Part shown: positions 19,422 through 29,621 of the stretch, one piece after another
Numbering within the stretch: position 1 is the first letter of the stretch
Layout: each line of letters begins with the position of its first letter
Assembly (NCBI GenBank): GCA_016710075.1
Contig: JADJLO010000030.1
Location: 1-43,945 of the forward strand
Direction: 5' to 3'
DNA from: Acidobacteriota bacterium
GTDB lineage: Bacteria; Acidobacteriota; Blastocatellia; RBC074
DNA: 43,945 nt
The notes under the pieces: model-generated
Told to the model about the DNA's origin: nothing
The model's database searches: none
Seen by the model: only the letters and a program-made list of their open reading frames with translations
Made by a program: the position numbers and the translations under genes

Positions 19422-22400
19422 ATGACTAGGCGGATCTTTGTAAATTTAATAATAATGTCTCTACTGCTTTCGCTGGCCACACCCTCATTTGGTCAGGGCG
19501 GTTCCGGGAAACCGACAAAACAACCTCGCAAGGAAAGCAGCAACAGGCGAGCGGTAATTGATCATGACAATGATGCGGATGACCCGGATCTCCCGGGATT
19601 TCGCGGGTTGCGCATCGATAAGGAAGACTATCTCCGTCGCCGGTCTGAACATATCCGTGTTCTTCGCGGACTCGACAGCGTCGAAGAGTTGAATCTGAAA
19701 AATCCTCGCGAACTTGCGGTTGAAGAGATGCAAGACCAGCAGAACCGGCAGAGGATAAAGAGGCAGCTCGATGCAAACAACCTGTCGACGGTTATCGAGT
19801 CAGCATCTGAACCAGGAGTGTGGAAGGAGCTTGGTCCTTCTCCGATTCCGAACGGCCAGACGACAAGGATATCCACTCCTGTCAGCGGCCGGGTCACCTC
19901 GATAGCCGTTCATCCGGCTAATCCGGATATTGTGTATGTCGGAACGGCTCAGGGTGGTCTCTATCGCTCGCTCAACGGCGGGGAGTCCTGGAGACAGTTG
20001 ATGGATAGCGCCAAATCTCTGGCCATCGGCGCGATTGCCATTTCACCGTCAAATACCTCAACAATCTGGGTCGGGACAGGTGAAGCCAGCTTCTCGTGCA
20101 GCAGCTTTTTTGGTGTTGGCCTTTATCGCATAGAGGACGCCGACACGGATTCTCCGAAGCTCTATGGTCCGTTCAACAGGGACGGCAACAACAACGATAT
20201 CTTCAGTTATCGTTCGATAGGCGAGATTCTGGTTCATCCCACGGACCCCAATACAATTTTCGTCGCTTCGGCCTCAGGAATCGGAGGAATGGGATGCGAA
20301 GCTCCGGTTGGAGCTCCGATCCGCGGACTGTATCGTTCAACGAACGCGATGAGTCCAAATCCCAAATTCAGCCCGGTGACCATCAGCGGGGTCAATGATC
20401 TTTCGATTACCGATTTGATCTTTGAGCCGCAGAATCCGAACAAAATGGTGATTTCGGTCAGAGGGACGAGCTTTGAAGGTGGCGGTATATACAAAACCAA
20501 CAACGCTATGTCGCCGAATCCTGTCTTTACGAGGACGCTGACTCTCGGTGCCAATGGAACACGGGTTCGCGCCTCTCTTTCGGCCAACAAGATCGGCAAT
20601 ACGGTGACGATCTATGCGGCAACCGGCGAATCGGGTACTGGCGCATGCGCTACCTATCGCCAGCATGGTCAATTGAGAGTATCGACCGACTCCGGCGAGA
20701 CATGGTCATCGCCGATCGGCAGCGCCAATGGTTTCTGCGGAGCGCAGTGCAGTTATGACATTGCAGTCGCGGTGGCTCCGGATAATGCGAACAATGTTCT
20801 CCTTGGCGGTTCGGCAAACAGCATCTGTTCCGGCGTGCTCAAGCGGGCAACCAATGGCTCGAATTTTTCCGCCAGTGATGTCGGATTGCACGCGGATACA
20901 CATGCCATTGCCTTCGCGCCATCGAATCCTTCAGTCGTATACACAGGTAACGATGGGGGTGTCTGGCGTTCGACAGACGGCGGCATCAACTGGACGAGTT
21001 GTAACAAATCGGGTTTCAATGCCACACAGTTCATGAGCCTGGCTCTTCATCCCTCGGATCCGAATTTCACGATCGGCGGGACGCAGGACAATGGAACCCA
21101 ATGGTTACGGCCCGACGGCACCTTTGTCAGGGCGGATTTCGGTGATGGCGGTTACGCGCAGATCGATCAGAACGCCAAGGACTCGACCGTCGTCACGATG
21201 TATCACACCTATTTCAACGCTCCGGGCGCTGTTGTGGGCTTCGCCAGAGTCACACACACCGGCGATGCTCAGGATTATGGGTGGGAGTTCTTCGGCTGCG
21301 GCGGGACACCGAATGGAATTGGATGCTACGACTCGGCAGTGCAGTTTTATGCGCCTATGGCGATCGGGCCGGGCAACCCGAACAGCCTCTATTTCGGCAC
21401 CGACAGGCTCTACCGGTCGAGCGATCGTGGCGAAAATATGGCGATAGTCAGCCAGCAGTTTTTTGCAGGCGCGGCAATCACCGCCATCGGGATCTCTCCG
21501 CAGAACGACAAGGTCCGCATCGTCGGTCTTGAAACCGGCAAGGTTTACAGGACGATGAACGGATTTCCGACGCTGGAAGATGTGACCGGGCCAATCCCCG
21601 CTTACCACATAACCCGTGCCGTCATCGATCCCAAAGATGTCAATACGGCTTATGTAACCTTATCGGGTTTCGGCCTGGCTTCGGGTCAACACATCTGGAA
21701 AACCAGTAATCTGAATGCGCTCAATCCCACATGGAAGCCGATGGGAACGGGTGTGCCGGACGTCCCGGTGAATGCTTTTGTCGTCGATCCTGAAAATTCC
21801 TATAACCTTTATGCCGGAACCGATATTGGGATTTTCAGTTCGACAGATGGGGGTCTCAACTGGGCTTCTTTCGGAAGCGGTTTGCCGGTCGTTGCAGTAT
21901 TCGACATGGCCATTCACAATCCGGCGCGCATTTTGCGAATCGCGACACACGGGCGAGGCTTGTGGGAGACATCGATCGCATTGAATAATCCTCCACCCCC
22001 CCCGCCCCCGCCGGCCGACAATCCGATCGGCCCGACAGGTTTGACGGCGACTGCGGTCTCAACGACCCAGGTTGATCTCAAGTGGAATGACAATTCGGAG
22101 AACGAAACAGGGTTCATTATCGAACGATGTCAGGGCGCCGGATGCTCCAACTTCAGCATGATTGCCGAACCGGGAATCAACCGTACCACATACAGCGATA
22201 CCGGCCTTGCTTTGGCGACAACCTACAGTTACCGCGTAAAAGCTTTTAATGGCGCGGGTAATTCGGACTATTCGAACATTGCCACGGTGTCGACGGCGTC
22301 ACCTCCTCCAACCCAGTTCATGCTGACGGCAACGACACAAAACGCCAGTCAGATATATCTGAGCTGGAATATCCCGTCGAATAACGTTCTGGGATTCAGA

Positions 22401-23147
22401 ATAGATCGCTGTGTTGGAGCCCCCTGCACCAACTTCACTCCACTCGTGGTGCTTGGAGCGAGTGTCAGCACCTACATCGATTCCGGACTTCCATCCGGGG
22501 TGACGCACAATTACCGGATAACAGCGATCACCAACAATGACACGATCGTCTCGAATGTGGCTTCCGCGACGACACTGGCCAACCCAGGCGCGCCGTCCAA
22601 CCTGGTCGCTGAAACTATCTCCCCAAGTCAGATCCGGCTTAAATGGGTTGATAATTCGTCGAATGAGGTCGGATTCAGAATCGAACGATGTCTGGGAGCC
22701 GGCTGCGGCAATTTCAGCCAGATCGCCCTGGTTGGAACCGATACGACTGAAATAATCGATATCGGTCTGGTGGCCAACACCACATACAACTATCGTGTTC
22801 TTGCTTTCAACGGAACAGGCGGCTCGGCCTACTCGAACATTGCAACCGCCACGACGCTGTTCATCAACGGCATCCCGGCGGTTCCGAGCAATCTTCGACT
22901 GGTGTTCGCCTCAAGCAACCGAATCGATGTTGCCTGGGATGATAATTCCGAGAATGAGATGTGGTTTGAGCTGGTGCACCAGATCAGAGGCGAGCGTTAT
23001 GGGAGGGTTATCTATCTGAGCCCGAACACGACATTCTTCTCGACCACCGGACTCAACCGGATCACAACCTACTATTACCGGATCAGAGCCTGCAACTCCA
23101 ACGGGTGCTCACCGTACTCGGCTGAGATACCGGCAACGACAAAGTAA
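19422..23147 (+). CDS. Giant secreted beta-propeller protein with C-terminal FN3 repeats
   Basis: A 1241-residue exported protein. The signal peptide is residues 1-24. After a charged region (about 25-135), a long sortilin/VPS10-like or BNR-type propeller spans about 140-850. Its repeat motif is seen in PANPDIVYVGTAQGGLYRS, YTGNDGGVWRSTDGGINWTS and YAGTDIGIFSSTDGGLNWAS. A proline linker (about 858-865) leads to four fibronectin type III domains to the end. Three of these share a cysteine pair C-x4-C (903/908, 997/1002, 1090/1095) in an ERC-x-GA-x-C-x-NF context; the fourth lacks it. ATG 19422 has GGAGG 8 nt upstream (19409-19413). It is likely a surface or extracellular binding protein. No sorting motif was found at the C-terminus. 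A strong terminator follows. Confidence 0.9.
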   Translation: MTRRIFVNLIIMSLLLSLATPSFGQGGSGKPTKQPRKESSNRRAVIDHDNDADDPDLPGFRGLRIDKEDYLRRRSEHIRVLRGLDSVEELNLKNPRELAVEEMQDQQNRQRIKRQLDANNLSTVIESASEPGVWKELGPSPIPNGQTTRISTPVSGRVTSIAVHPANPDIVYVGTAQGGLYRSLNGGESWRQLMDSAKSLAIGAIAISPSNTSTIWVGTGEASFSCSSFFGVGLYRIEDADTDSPKLYGPFNRDGNNNDIFSYRSIGEILVHPTDPNTIFVASASGIGGMGCEAPVGAPIRGLYRSTNAMSPNPKFSPVTISGVNDLSITDLIFEPQNPNKMVISVRGTSFEGGGIYKTNNAMSPNPVFTRTLTLGANGTRVRASLSANKIGNTVTIYAATGESGTGACATYRQHGQLRVSTDSGETWSSPIGSANGFCGAQCSYDIAVAVAPDNANNVLLGGSANSICSGVLKRATNGSNFSASDVGLHADTHAIAFAPSNPSVVYTGNDGGVWRSTDGGINWTSCNKSGFNATQFMSLALHPSDPNFTIGGTQDNGTQWLRPDGTFVRADFGDGGYAQIDQNAKDSTVVTMYHTYFNAPGAVVGFARVTHTGDAQDYGWEFFGCGGTPNGIGCYDSAVQFYAPMAIGPGNPNSLYFGTDRLYRSSDRGENMAIVSQQFFAGAAITAIGISPQNDKVRIVGLETGKVYRTMNGFPTLEDVTGPIPAYHITRAVIDPKDVNTAYVTLSGFGLASGQHIWKTSNLNALNPTWKPMGTGVPDVPVNAFVVDPENSYNLYAGTDIGIFSSTDGGLNWASFGSGLPVVAVFDMAIHNPARILRIATHGRGLWETSIALNNPPPPPPPPADNPIGPTGLTATAVSTTQVDLKWNDNSENETGFIIERCQGAGCSNFSMIAEPGINRTTYSDTGLALATTYSYRVKAFNGAGNSDYSNIATVSTASPPPTQFMLTATTQNASQIYLSWNIPSNNVLGFRIDRCVGAPCTNFTPLVVLGASVSTYIDSGLPSGVTHNYRITAITNNDTIVSNVASATTLANPGAPSNLVAETISPSQIRLKWVDNSSNEVGFRIERCLGAGCGNFSQIALVGTDTTEIIDIGLVANTTYNYRVLAFNGTGGSAYSNIATATTLFINGIPAVPSNLRLVFASSNRIDVAWDDNSENEMWFELVHQIRGERYGRVIYLSPNTTFFSTTGLNRITTYYYRIRACNSNGCSPYSAEIPATTK

Positions 23148-23178
23148 GAGCAGGGAATGTAGTAGTTGGAACTCATGA

Positions 23179-23220
23179 CCGGAGCGCAAGTATCACACTT
23201 GCGCTCCGGTTTTATTTTTT
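23179..23220 (+). terminator. Terminator of the propeller/FN3 gene
   Basis: A perfect 13-bp stem CCGGAGCGCAAGT / ACTTGCGCTCCGG has a 5-nt loop ATCAC, followed by TTTTATTTTTT. Confidence 0.95.
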
Positions 23221-23663
23221 AATTTAGTAACTGATAGTGTTGGCGAATTCATCCTTTGGTAGATTGTCAGAAATTACAGAATCAAAAAACGAGCGGGAGC
23301 GCAGGCGTCCCGCCTGCGTGTATCGGCCGCTGCGCGGCGGGGGGCCCCCGGCCGCGGGGGGGGGGCGGGGGGGGGGGGCGCCAGGGCGCAGGCGTCCCGC
23401 CTGCGTGTATCGGCAATTATTCCAATTGAAATTCTCGAGTTCGACTTTTGCGATTGCTCGCAGGCGGGACGCCTGGTTCCGAGGCTGGAACCAGCCGAAC
23501 CGGGCGCATCGCCATACGAGCGGGACCGCAGGCGTCCCGCCTGCGTGTATCGGCAATTATTCCAATTGAAATTCTCGAGTTCGACTTTTGCGATTGCTCG
23601 CAGGCGGGACGCCTGCGGTCCCGCTCGTATGGCCAATGCCACGATGCGGAGCAGTTACTTGAT
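23221..23663. repeat. Repeat-rich intergenic region, no gene
   Basis: Three copies of a 27-nt sequence that starts GCAGGCGTCCCGCCTGC occur at 23301-23327, 23388-23414 and 23528-23554. The last two extend to identical 88-bp direct repeats (23388-23475 and 23528-23615). The third copy is bounded by perfect 35-bp inverted repeats (23511-23545 and 23599-23633). A G-rich tract at 23340-23385 replaces the expected sequence of the first copy. All reading frames here are translations of palindromic repeats, not genes. Confidence 0.9.
23511..23633. mobile_element. REP/MITE-like element with 35-bp inverted repeats
   Basis: A 123-bp element with perfect 35-bp terminal inverted repeats, each holding its own palindrome GCAGGCG-TCC-CGCCTGC, around a 53-bp centre. 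A partial copy lies 140 bp upstream. It ends 30 bp from the tyrS stop. The core is a type often met between genes in Acidobacteriota-like assemblies (recollection, not checked). Confidence 0.7.
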
Positions 23664-24881
23664 TTATTCAAAAACGACTTTAAGAAATTTGAGCTTCCCG
23701 ACCTGCAGGCTGGCTTCCTTGATGGACGTGGAATCAACTTCATACTGCGCTTCAGCAATCTTCTCGCCGTTGAGTTTGACGCCGCCCTGCGATATGAGCC
23801 TTCGCGCCTCGGCTTTTGAGGGCGCCAGATCGAGTTGAACCAGCAGATCGACCAGTTTGATTTTCCCGGCGCTCCCTTTGATCACCCTGGTTTCAAGATC
23901 GGCGGGCGCCTGATGTTCACGGAAACGGCGGATGAATTCGGCCTCAGCCCTGTCGGCTTCCGCCTGAGTGTGGAAATCCGCGACGATCTTCTTTGCAAGC
24001 TCTGATTTGACATCGCGCGGATGACGGCTGCCGGCTTCGACATCGGCCTTGAGCCGGCTCACATCTTCAGGCGTCAGATCGGTCAAAAGCTCGTAATAAC
24101 GCCACATCAGATCATCGCTGATAGACATCACCTTGCCGTAAATATCATCCGGTGATTCGGTGATTCCAATGTAATTATCGAGGCTCTTGGACATCTTATT
24201 GACGCCGTCGAGGCCTTCGAGCAGCGGCGTCGTGATAATGACCTGCGGCTCTATGCCGTATGCCCGCTGGATTTCACGTCCCATCAGAAGATTGAACTTC
24301 TGATCCGTCCCTCCAAGCTCGACGTCCGCCCTTAGAGCCACCGAATCATATCCCTGCACCAGAGGATAGAGCAGCTCATGAACGTTAATTGGTATTCCGC
24401 CGGCGAAGCGCTTGGCGAAATCGTCGCGCTCAAGCAGTTGGGCAACCGTCACCTTGGCAGTCAGCCGTATGATGTCTTCGGGGGTGAACGCATTCATCCA
24501 CCGGGCGTTGAAATCGATGATCGTCTTCTCAGGATCGAGCAGCTTGAAAATCTGATTCTTGTATGTCTCCGCATTCTGATTGATCTGTTCTCTGGTGAGG
24601 GGAGGACGGGTGCTGTTTCGACCCGTCGGATCACCGATCAGCCCAGTGAAATCGCCTATCAGAAAAATCACGTCGTGACCGAGCTGCTGGAAATGACGCA
24701 TCTTGCGGATCAGCACTGTGTGACCAACGTGGATGTCCGGAGCCGTCGGATCAAAACCCGCTTTGACACGCAGCTTGAGTCCCGTCGATGCGGCTTTCTG
24801 CAGCCGGACCTTCAGATCCTCCCGCGGTATGACATCGACTGTCCCTTTGGTTAAATATGATAATTGCTCGTCTATAGTCAT
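23664..24881 (-). CDS. tyrS: Tyrosyl-tRNA synthetase
   Basis: A 405-residue class I synthetase that charges tRNA-Tyr. HVGH (residues 51-54) is the HIGH motif and KMSKS is at 229-233. The tyrosine-binding region contains GDFTGLIGDPTGR and ELGGTDQKFNLLMGR. The last about 60 residues form an S4 RNA-binding domain (IKLVDLLVQLDLAPSKAEARRLISQGGVKLNG). The length and motifs fit the TyrRZ-type group rather than the E. coli TyrS type. ATG 24881 starts 19 nt after the YcxB-like stop, so they may be cotranscribed; there is no clear ribosome site. Confidence 0.96.
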   Translation of the reverse strand: MTIDEQLSYLTKGTVDVIPREDLKVRLQKAASTGLKLRVKAGFDPTAPDIHVGHTVLIRKMRHFQQLGHDVIFLIGDFTGLIGDPTGRNSTRPPLTREQINQNAETYKNQIFKLLDPEKTIIDFNARWMNAFTPEDIIRLTAKVTVAQLLERDDFAKRFAGGIPINVHELLYPLVQGYDSVALRADVELGGTDQKFNLLMGREIQRAYGIEPQVIITTPLLEGLDGVNKMSKSLDNYIGITESPDDIYGKVMSISDDLMWRYYELLTDLTPEDVSRLKADVEAGSRHPRDVKSELAKKIVADFHTQAEADRAEAEFIRRFREHQAPADLETRVIKGSAGKIKLVDLLVQLDLAPSKAEARRLISQGGVKLNGEKIAEAQYEVDSTSIKEASLQVGKLKFLKVVFE

Positions 24882-24889
24882 AGGTCGAT

Positions 24890-24907
24890 AAGTTTAAACT
24901 TTAAACT
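24890..24907. repeat. Inverted GTTTAAA heptamers over a stop codon
   Basis: AAGTTTAAACTTTAAACT contains GTTTAAA and its complement TTTAAAC with 7-nt phasing. It lies between tyrS and the YcxB-like gene and contains the YcxB-like stop codon (24901-24903). Confidence 0.7.
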
Positions 24908-25404
24908 CCGTTTGTTTCAGTCTCTGAACCCAGTTTTCGGATTGCCAGTGAGCGGAACTCATCGATCATCTTCCGGTCTTCAAAAGCGCGCATCGGAATC
25001 AGGTTGAATGAATCTTCGCCGTAAATCAGGAGAAAGCCGTCCGGACTCTCTAGAAAACGTTGATAATATTTCCAATCGAGATTTGACTCAATACTACCCA
25101 TCAAATAAATGATGCCCTCATCGCTGAACGAAACAATATGCTCTGCCCGATAGAACTCTTCCTTATCCCACTTGCGACTGGCGGCAAGCCGTCTGAAAAA
25201 AGCGGCGCCGAAGAAGATGATCAACCCGAGCGATAAGGGGATCACCGCCTGCAGGTTTAAATTGCCAAGCAGGAACCAGAGGGCCCCTGCAAGCATCAAC
25301 AGGCCTCCGACCACTCTCTCCGGGGGCATACTGTATTGTTTTTCGCGGAAGAATTCTTTCGCTGAGAAATAATCTTCCCAGCCGAGATGGAATCTTATGG
25401 TCAT
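24901..25404 (-). CDS. YcxB-like membrane protein
   Basis: A 167-residue protein with two adjacent hydrophobic segments (about residues 30-50 and 53-70: GGLLMLAGALWFLLGN, AVIPLSLGLIIFFGAAFF). A soluble C-terminal part follows (AEHIVSFSDEGIIYLMGSIESNLDWKYYQRFLES ... FNLIPMRAF), which matches the YcxB/DUF-type fold found in small Firmicutes and other membrane proteins. Function unknown. It begins 23 nt after the VWFA gene and ends next to tyrS. The stop codon falls in a GTTTAAA repeat, so the last residues may have been altered by repeat insertion. Confidence 0.75.
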   Translation of the reverse strand: MTIRFHLGWEDYFSAKEFFREKQYSMPPERVVGGLLMLAGALWFLLGNLNLQAVIPLSLGLIIFFGAAFFRRLAASRKWDKEEFYRAEHIVSFSDEGIIYLMGSIESNLDWKYYQRFLESPDGFLLIYGEDSFNLIPMRAFEDRKMIDEFRSLAIRKLGSETETNGV

Positions 25405-25427
25405 TGAGTTTCTGGAATCTTTCTGAT

Positions 25428-26588
25428 TTATTCGACACCTTCGCGATAACCGAGCCTTGTCCGTGCGTTGAGGTCGGCCTGTTCAAGTCCCACACGGATG
25501 GTGCGCCATCGCCCCAGCCTGCGGGCATTGCCCGGCTCGTAGGTTATTGTGTACTGGCTGTGAAGCTCGTCTATCAGATCATCGAAGATGCGTTTGAGTT
25601 TCATGCGGCTGGTCAGCAGGAAAAAGCCGCCATCAGTGGTGATGTAACGCCCGCCGCTCTCCTGAGAAATCTGTTTGAGCGTCTGAGCCGATGCCTGTCT
25701 TTCGACCGACCTGCGGGAGCTTTTATCCGTATTGACCAGGTCAATGGCATAAACGGCAGTGCCGGCAAGGAAAGTTCGGCGCTCGACCTCGCGCAGAGTG
25801 GTACTTGAGGCGCTGTCTGCGCCGTCCGAGATCAGCACCAGCGCGCGACGCCGTTCCGGTCTTTCTCGAAGATCCGCGCTCGCCGTCAGAATCGCATCGT
25901 AGAGAGGCGTGCTCCCCTGTCCGCTCACCTGCTTGAGCAACGGCTTGAGTCCTTGCACCGTTGTATTGAAATCCCTGATCTTCTTCACTCCATCGGCATC
26001 GAAAGTATAGACCGCAAGTGTATCAGTCGGACGCAGGCGGTATGCCAGATCCATGACCGAATTGCGGTATTTGTTGAGATCCTTTTCGATGACGCTGCCC
26101 GAAGTATCGAGAACCACCGCCACGGCAAGCGGGGCTTCTTCGCCGAAAAATTCGAGCATCTCCTGGTCCCGGCCATCTTCCAGAAGCGAAAAAGCCTCCT
26201 TATCGAGGCCGGTCACATACTTTCCGCGCGCATTCGTGACCGTCACGTTGACCACCACCTGGGTCGTAGCAATGCTGACAGTATCGACCATCACCCCCGA
26301 TACCGGCTGATCCGCCGAATTGAAAAGCCCCGTATATCGCTGCCTCATCGCCTCGGTTATCCGGTACTGACCGGCTTTGAACTCCCTGCCGAAATCGCTC
26401 AGGAATTCCCGCTCCGTCGCGCGCCGGTTCGGATCATGGCAGATCGTGCAGTTGCTTCTGAGTTCCTCTTTTGAGCGCGGATCGGCTGCATAAAGCCTCA
26501 AATACTGTGGATGCGCAACTGCGCGCCAGCACGTAAAACCAATAAAAATTGCGATGATGATGATTCTGGAAATTGCTTTGAGTGTCAT
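25428..26588 (-). CDS. VWFA-related domain protein with a CxxCH heme-type motif
   Basis: A 386-residue exported protein. Residues 1-25 are a signal peptide. A short region holds CTICH (residues 47-51), a c-type heme attachment motif. Residues about 105-385 form the VWFA-related domain seen widely in Acidobacteriota (TIGR03436): VVVNVTVTNARGKYVTGLDKEAFSLLEDG, then the metal site DTSGS at 161-165, GSTPLYDAI and LISDGADS, and the C-terminal SQYTITYEPGNARRLGRWR. VWFA domains mediate protein contacts. Whether heme is bound is unknown; a methionine or histidine ligand could be Met81, in TEAMRQRY. The fusion of the motif with this domain is unusual to me. The protein heads a minus-strand group with the YcxB-like gene and tyrS. 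Confidence 0.88.
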   Translation of the reverse strand: MTLKAISRIIIIAIFIGFTCWRAVAHPQYLRLYAADPRSKEELRSNCTICHDPNRRATEREFLSDFGREFKAGQYRITEAMRQRYTGLFNSADQPVSGVMVDTVSIATTQVVVNVTVTNARGKYVTGLDKEAFSLLEDGRDQEMLEFFGEEAPLAVAVVLDTSGSVIEKDLNKYRNSVMDLAYRLRPTDTLAVYTFDADGVKKIRDFNTTVQGLKPLLKQVSGQGSTPLYDAILTASADLRERPERRRALVLISDGADSASSTTLREVERRTFLAGTAVYAIDLVNTDKSSRRSVERQASAQTLKQISQESGGRYITTDGGFFLLTSRMKLKRIFDDLIDELHSQYTITYEPGNARRLGRWRTIRVGLEQADLNARTRLGYREGVE

Positions 26589-26964
26589 CTGGACTTCTTT
26601 AATTCCCGGTAATGCTTGTTTTTGAAGAGGACGAAGCTATTTTGCCATCAGCGGCCCTGCTTTGCCAACAATGAGTCTAAAGTCCAAAGTTAAATTTTTA
26701 AACGGCTTCAAAGTTTGTACCATTTCTCCTCGCTCCACCTTTAAATGTTAAAGATCCCAGCCGAGTCAGGAAGTACTTATTTGCGTAACATCAGTTACGT
26801 TAATCAGTAGCTGAACAGTTACAAACTTTAAACCTGCTCCAGTCTGAGTTTTGACCGCTCAAGCAGTGTCTGTTAATATCCCGGTCAGCTTTTGTGCCTC
26901 CTTGGTTTGATTAATAATCCTGCACAAAATTTATCTTGTTTATCGAGAGGATTCGGATACAGCA
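26589..26964. other. Divergent intergenic region with repeat remnants
   Basis: No gene is visible in this 376-bp gap between the VWFA gene and glyS. It holds three degenerate heptamers AGTCTAA, AGTCCAA, AGTTAAA (26675-26695), one end of the MITE-like element (26782-26795, within a 24-nt match to the copy at 4341-4365), and an AAACTTTAAAC repeat (26823-26833). Promoters for both flanking genes should lie here, but I see no convincing -10/-35 pair. Confidence 0.6.
26782..26795. repeat. Solo end of the 4344 MITE-like element
   Basis: TGCGTAACATCAGT is identical to the right terminal repeat at 4459-4472. The 24-nt match TACTTATTTGCGTAACATCA plus GTTA (26774-26797) is identical, in reverse complement, to the left end at 4342-4365. 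No second arm is found nearby. Confidence 0.65.
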
Positions 26965-28659
<1,695 letters not shown>

Positions 28660-28665
28660 GTGCCG

Positions 28666-28685
28666 GTTGTCAGTTGTCAGTTGAC
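28666..28685. repeat. GTTGTCA heptamer repeat after glyS
   Basis: GTTGTCAGTTGTCAGTTGAC is three 7-nt units. The same unit forms the arms of the hairpin at 3211-3259. Confidence 0.75.
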
Positions 28686-28719
28686 AAACGTCAACTGCAT
28701 TTAAAACTCTGATTTTTTT
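28678..28719 (+). terminator. Candidate terminator between glyS and uppP
   Basis: CAGTTGAC-AAAC-GTCAACTG is a perfect 8-bp stem (28678-28685 and 28690-28697). A run of seven T follows at 28713-28719, next to the uppP start codon, but 15 nt separate stem and T run, so termination is only possible. Confidence 0.4.
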
Positions 28720-29565
28720 ATGAACCTCCTCCAGGCTGTTATTTTAGGAATCATTCAGGGATTGACGGAATTTATTCCCGTCAGCAGCAGCGGGCATCTG
28801 ATCGTTGCTGAAAAATTAATGGGGCTCGATAAAGTGATGAGCGCCGAGCAGATCACTGCTTTTGTTGCAGTCATGCAGCTCGGTACACTCATCGCGGTCA
28901 TTGTCTATCTTCTTGGCGACATTCTGACCATTTCAATAGGCTTCATCAGCGGAAATTACAAATTTCTCCGCGGACTGCGGGACAACAGCTCGCGCAAAGC
29001 CTCCAGACTCGGATGGATGATCATTCTCGGGACCATTCCAATCGGAATCATAGGGATTCTGGCCAAGAAGATCATCGAGGGAAACCTGACGAAGAATCTC
29101 TATCTCATCGGAATCAGCATGATAGTTTGGGCCGTGATTCTCTTCATTGCCGAGCAGGTTGGAAACAGGCGTCGCGAGCTGGAGCATGTCGGCACCCGGG
29201 AAGCATTGATCATTGGATCTTTCCAGGTGTTCGCATTAATTCCGGGTTCGTCCCGATCAGGAACGACGATCGCCGGCGCGTTGTTCGCAGGGCTGAGCCG
29301 CGAAGCGGCTGCGCGCTTCTCCTTCCTGCTCTCCATACCCGCCATCGCTGCAAGCGGCATCCTCGAATTCAAGGAAGCGCTGGCGCTGCTAAACGGCACA
29401 AGCATGTTCAATCTGGCGGTGGCAACCCTGATTTCAGGCATTGTGGGATATCTGAGCATCGCCTTTCTGATAAATTATCTTCGACGACACACGACCTACC
29501 TTTTTATCTTTTACCGCCTGCTGGCCGGGGTTGCGATTATTGTCTTTGCTTACAAAAACATTTAG
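28720..29565 (+). CDS. uppP: Undecaprenyl-diphosphate phosphatase
   Basis: A 281-residue polytopic membrane enzyme (BacA/UppP) that regenerates undecaprenyl phosphate for peptidoglycan and glycan synthesis. The first active-site block QGLTEFIPVSSSGHL (residues about 13-27) and the second PGSSRSGTT (about 173-181) are intact. The ATG at 28720 is preceded by TCTGATTTTTTT, with no ribosome-binding purine stretch, so initiation must rely on other features or on coupling. Confidence 0.95.
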   Translation: MNLLQAVILGIIQGLTEFIPVSSSGHLIVAEKLMGLDKVMSAEQITAFVAVMQLGTLIAVIVYLLGDILTISIGFISGNYKFLRGLRDNSSRKASRLGWMIILGTIPIGIIGILAKKIIEGNLTKNLYLIGISMIVWAVILFIAEQVGNRRRELEHVGTREALIIGSFQVFALIPGSSRSGTTIAGALFAGLSREAAARFSFLLSIPAIAASGILEFKEALALLNGTSMFNLAVATLISGIVGYLSIAFLINYLRRHTTYLFIFYRLLAGVAIIVFAYKNI

Positions 29566-29621
29566 TCGCGTATCCGGGGGTGGGGGGGAGATTGCCTGCC
29601 TGTTGCCCTTTTATTGCCCGT

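Noticed and set aside
23237..23820. Several overlapping frames of 97-123 codons on both strands
   Set aside because: They translate palindromic intergenic repeats, giving runs such as RRRDAC or AGGTPAVP. No start, ribosome site or conserved family supports them.
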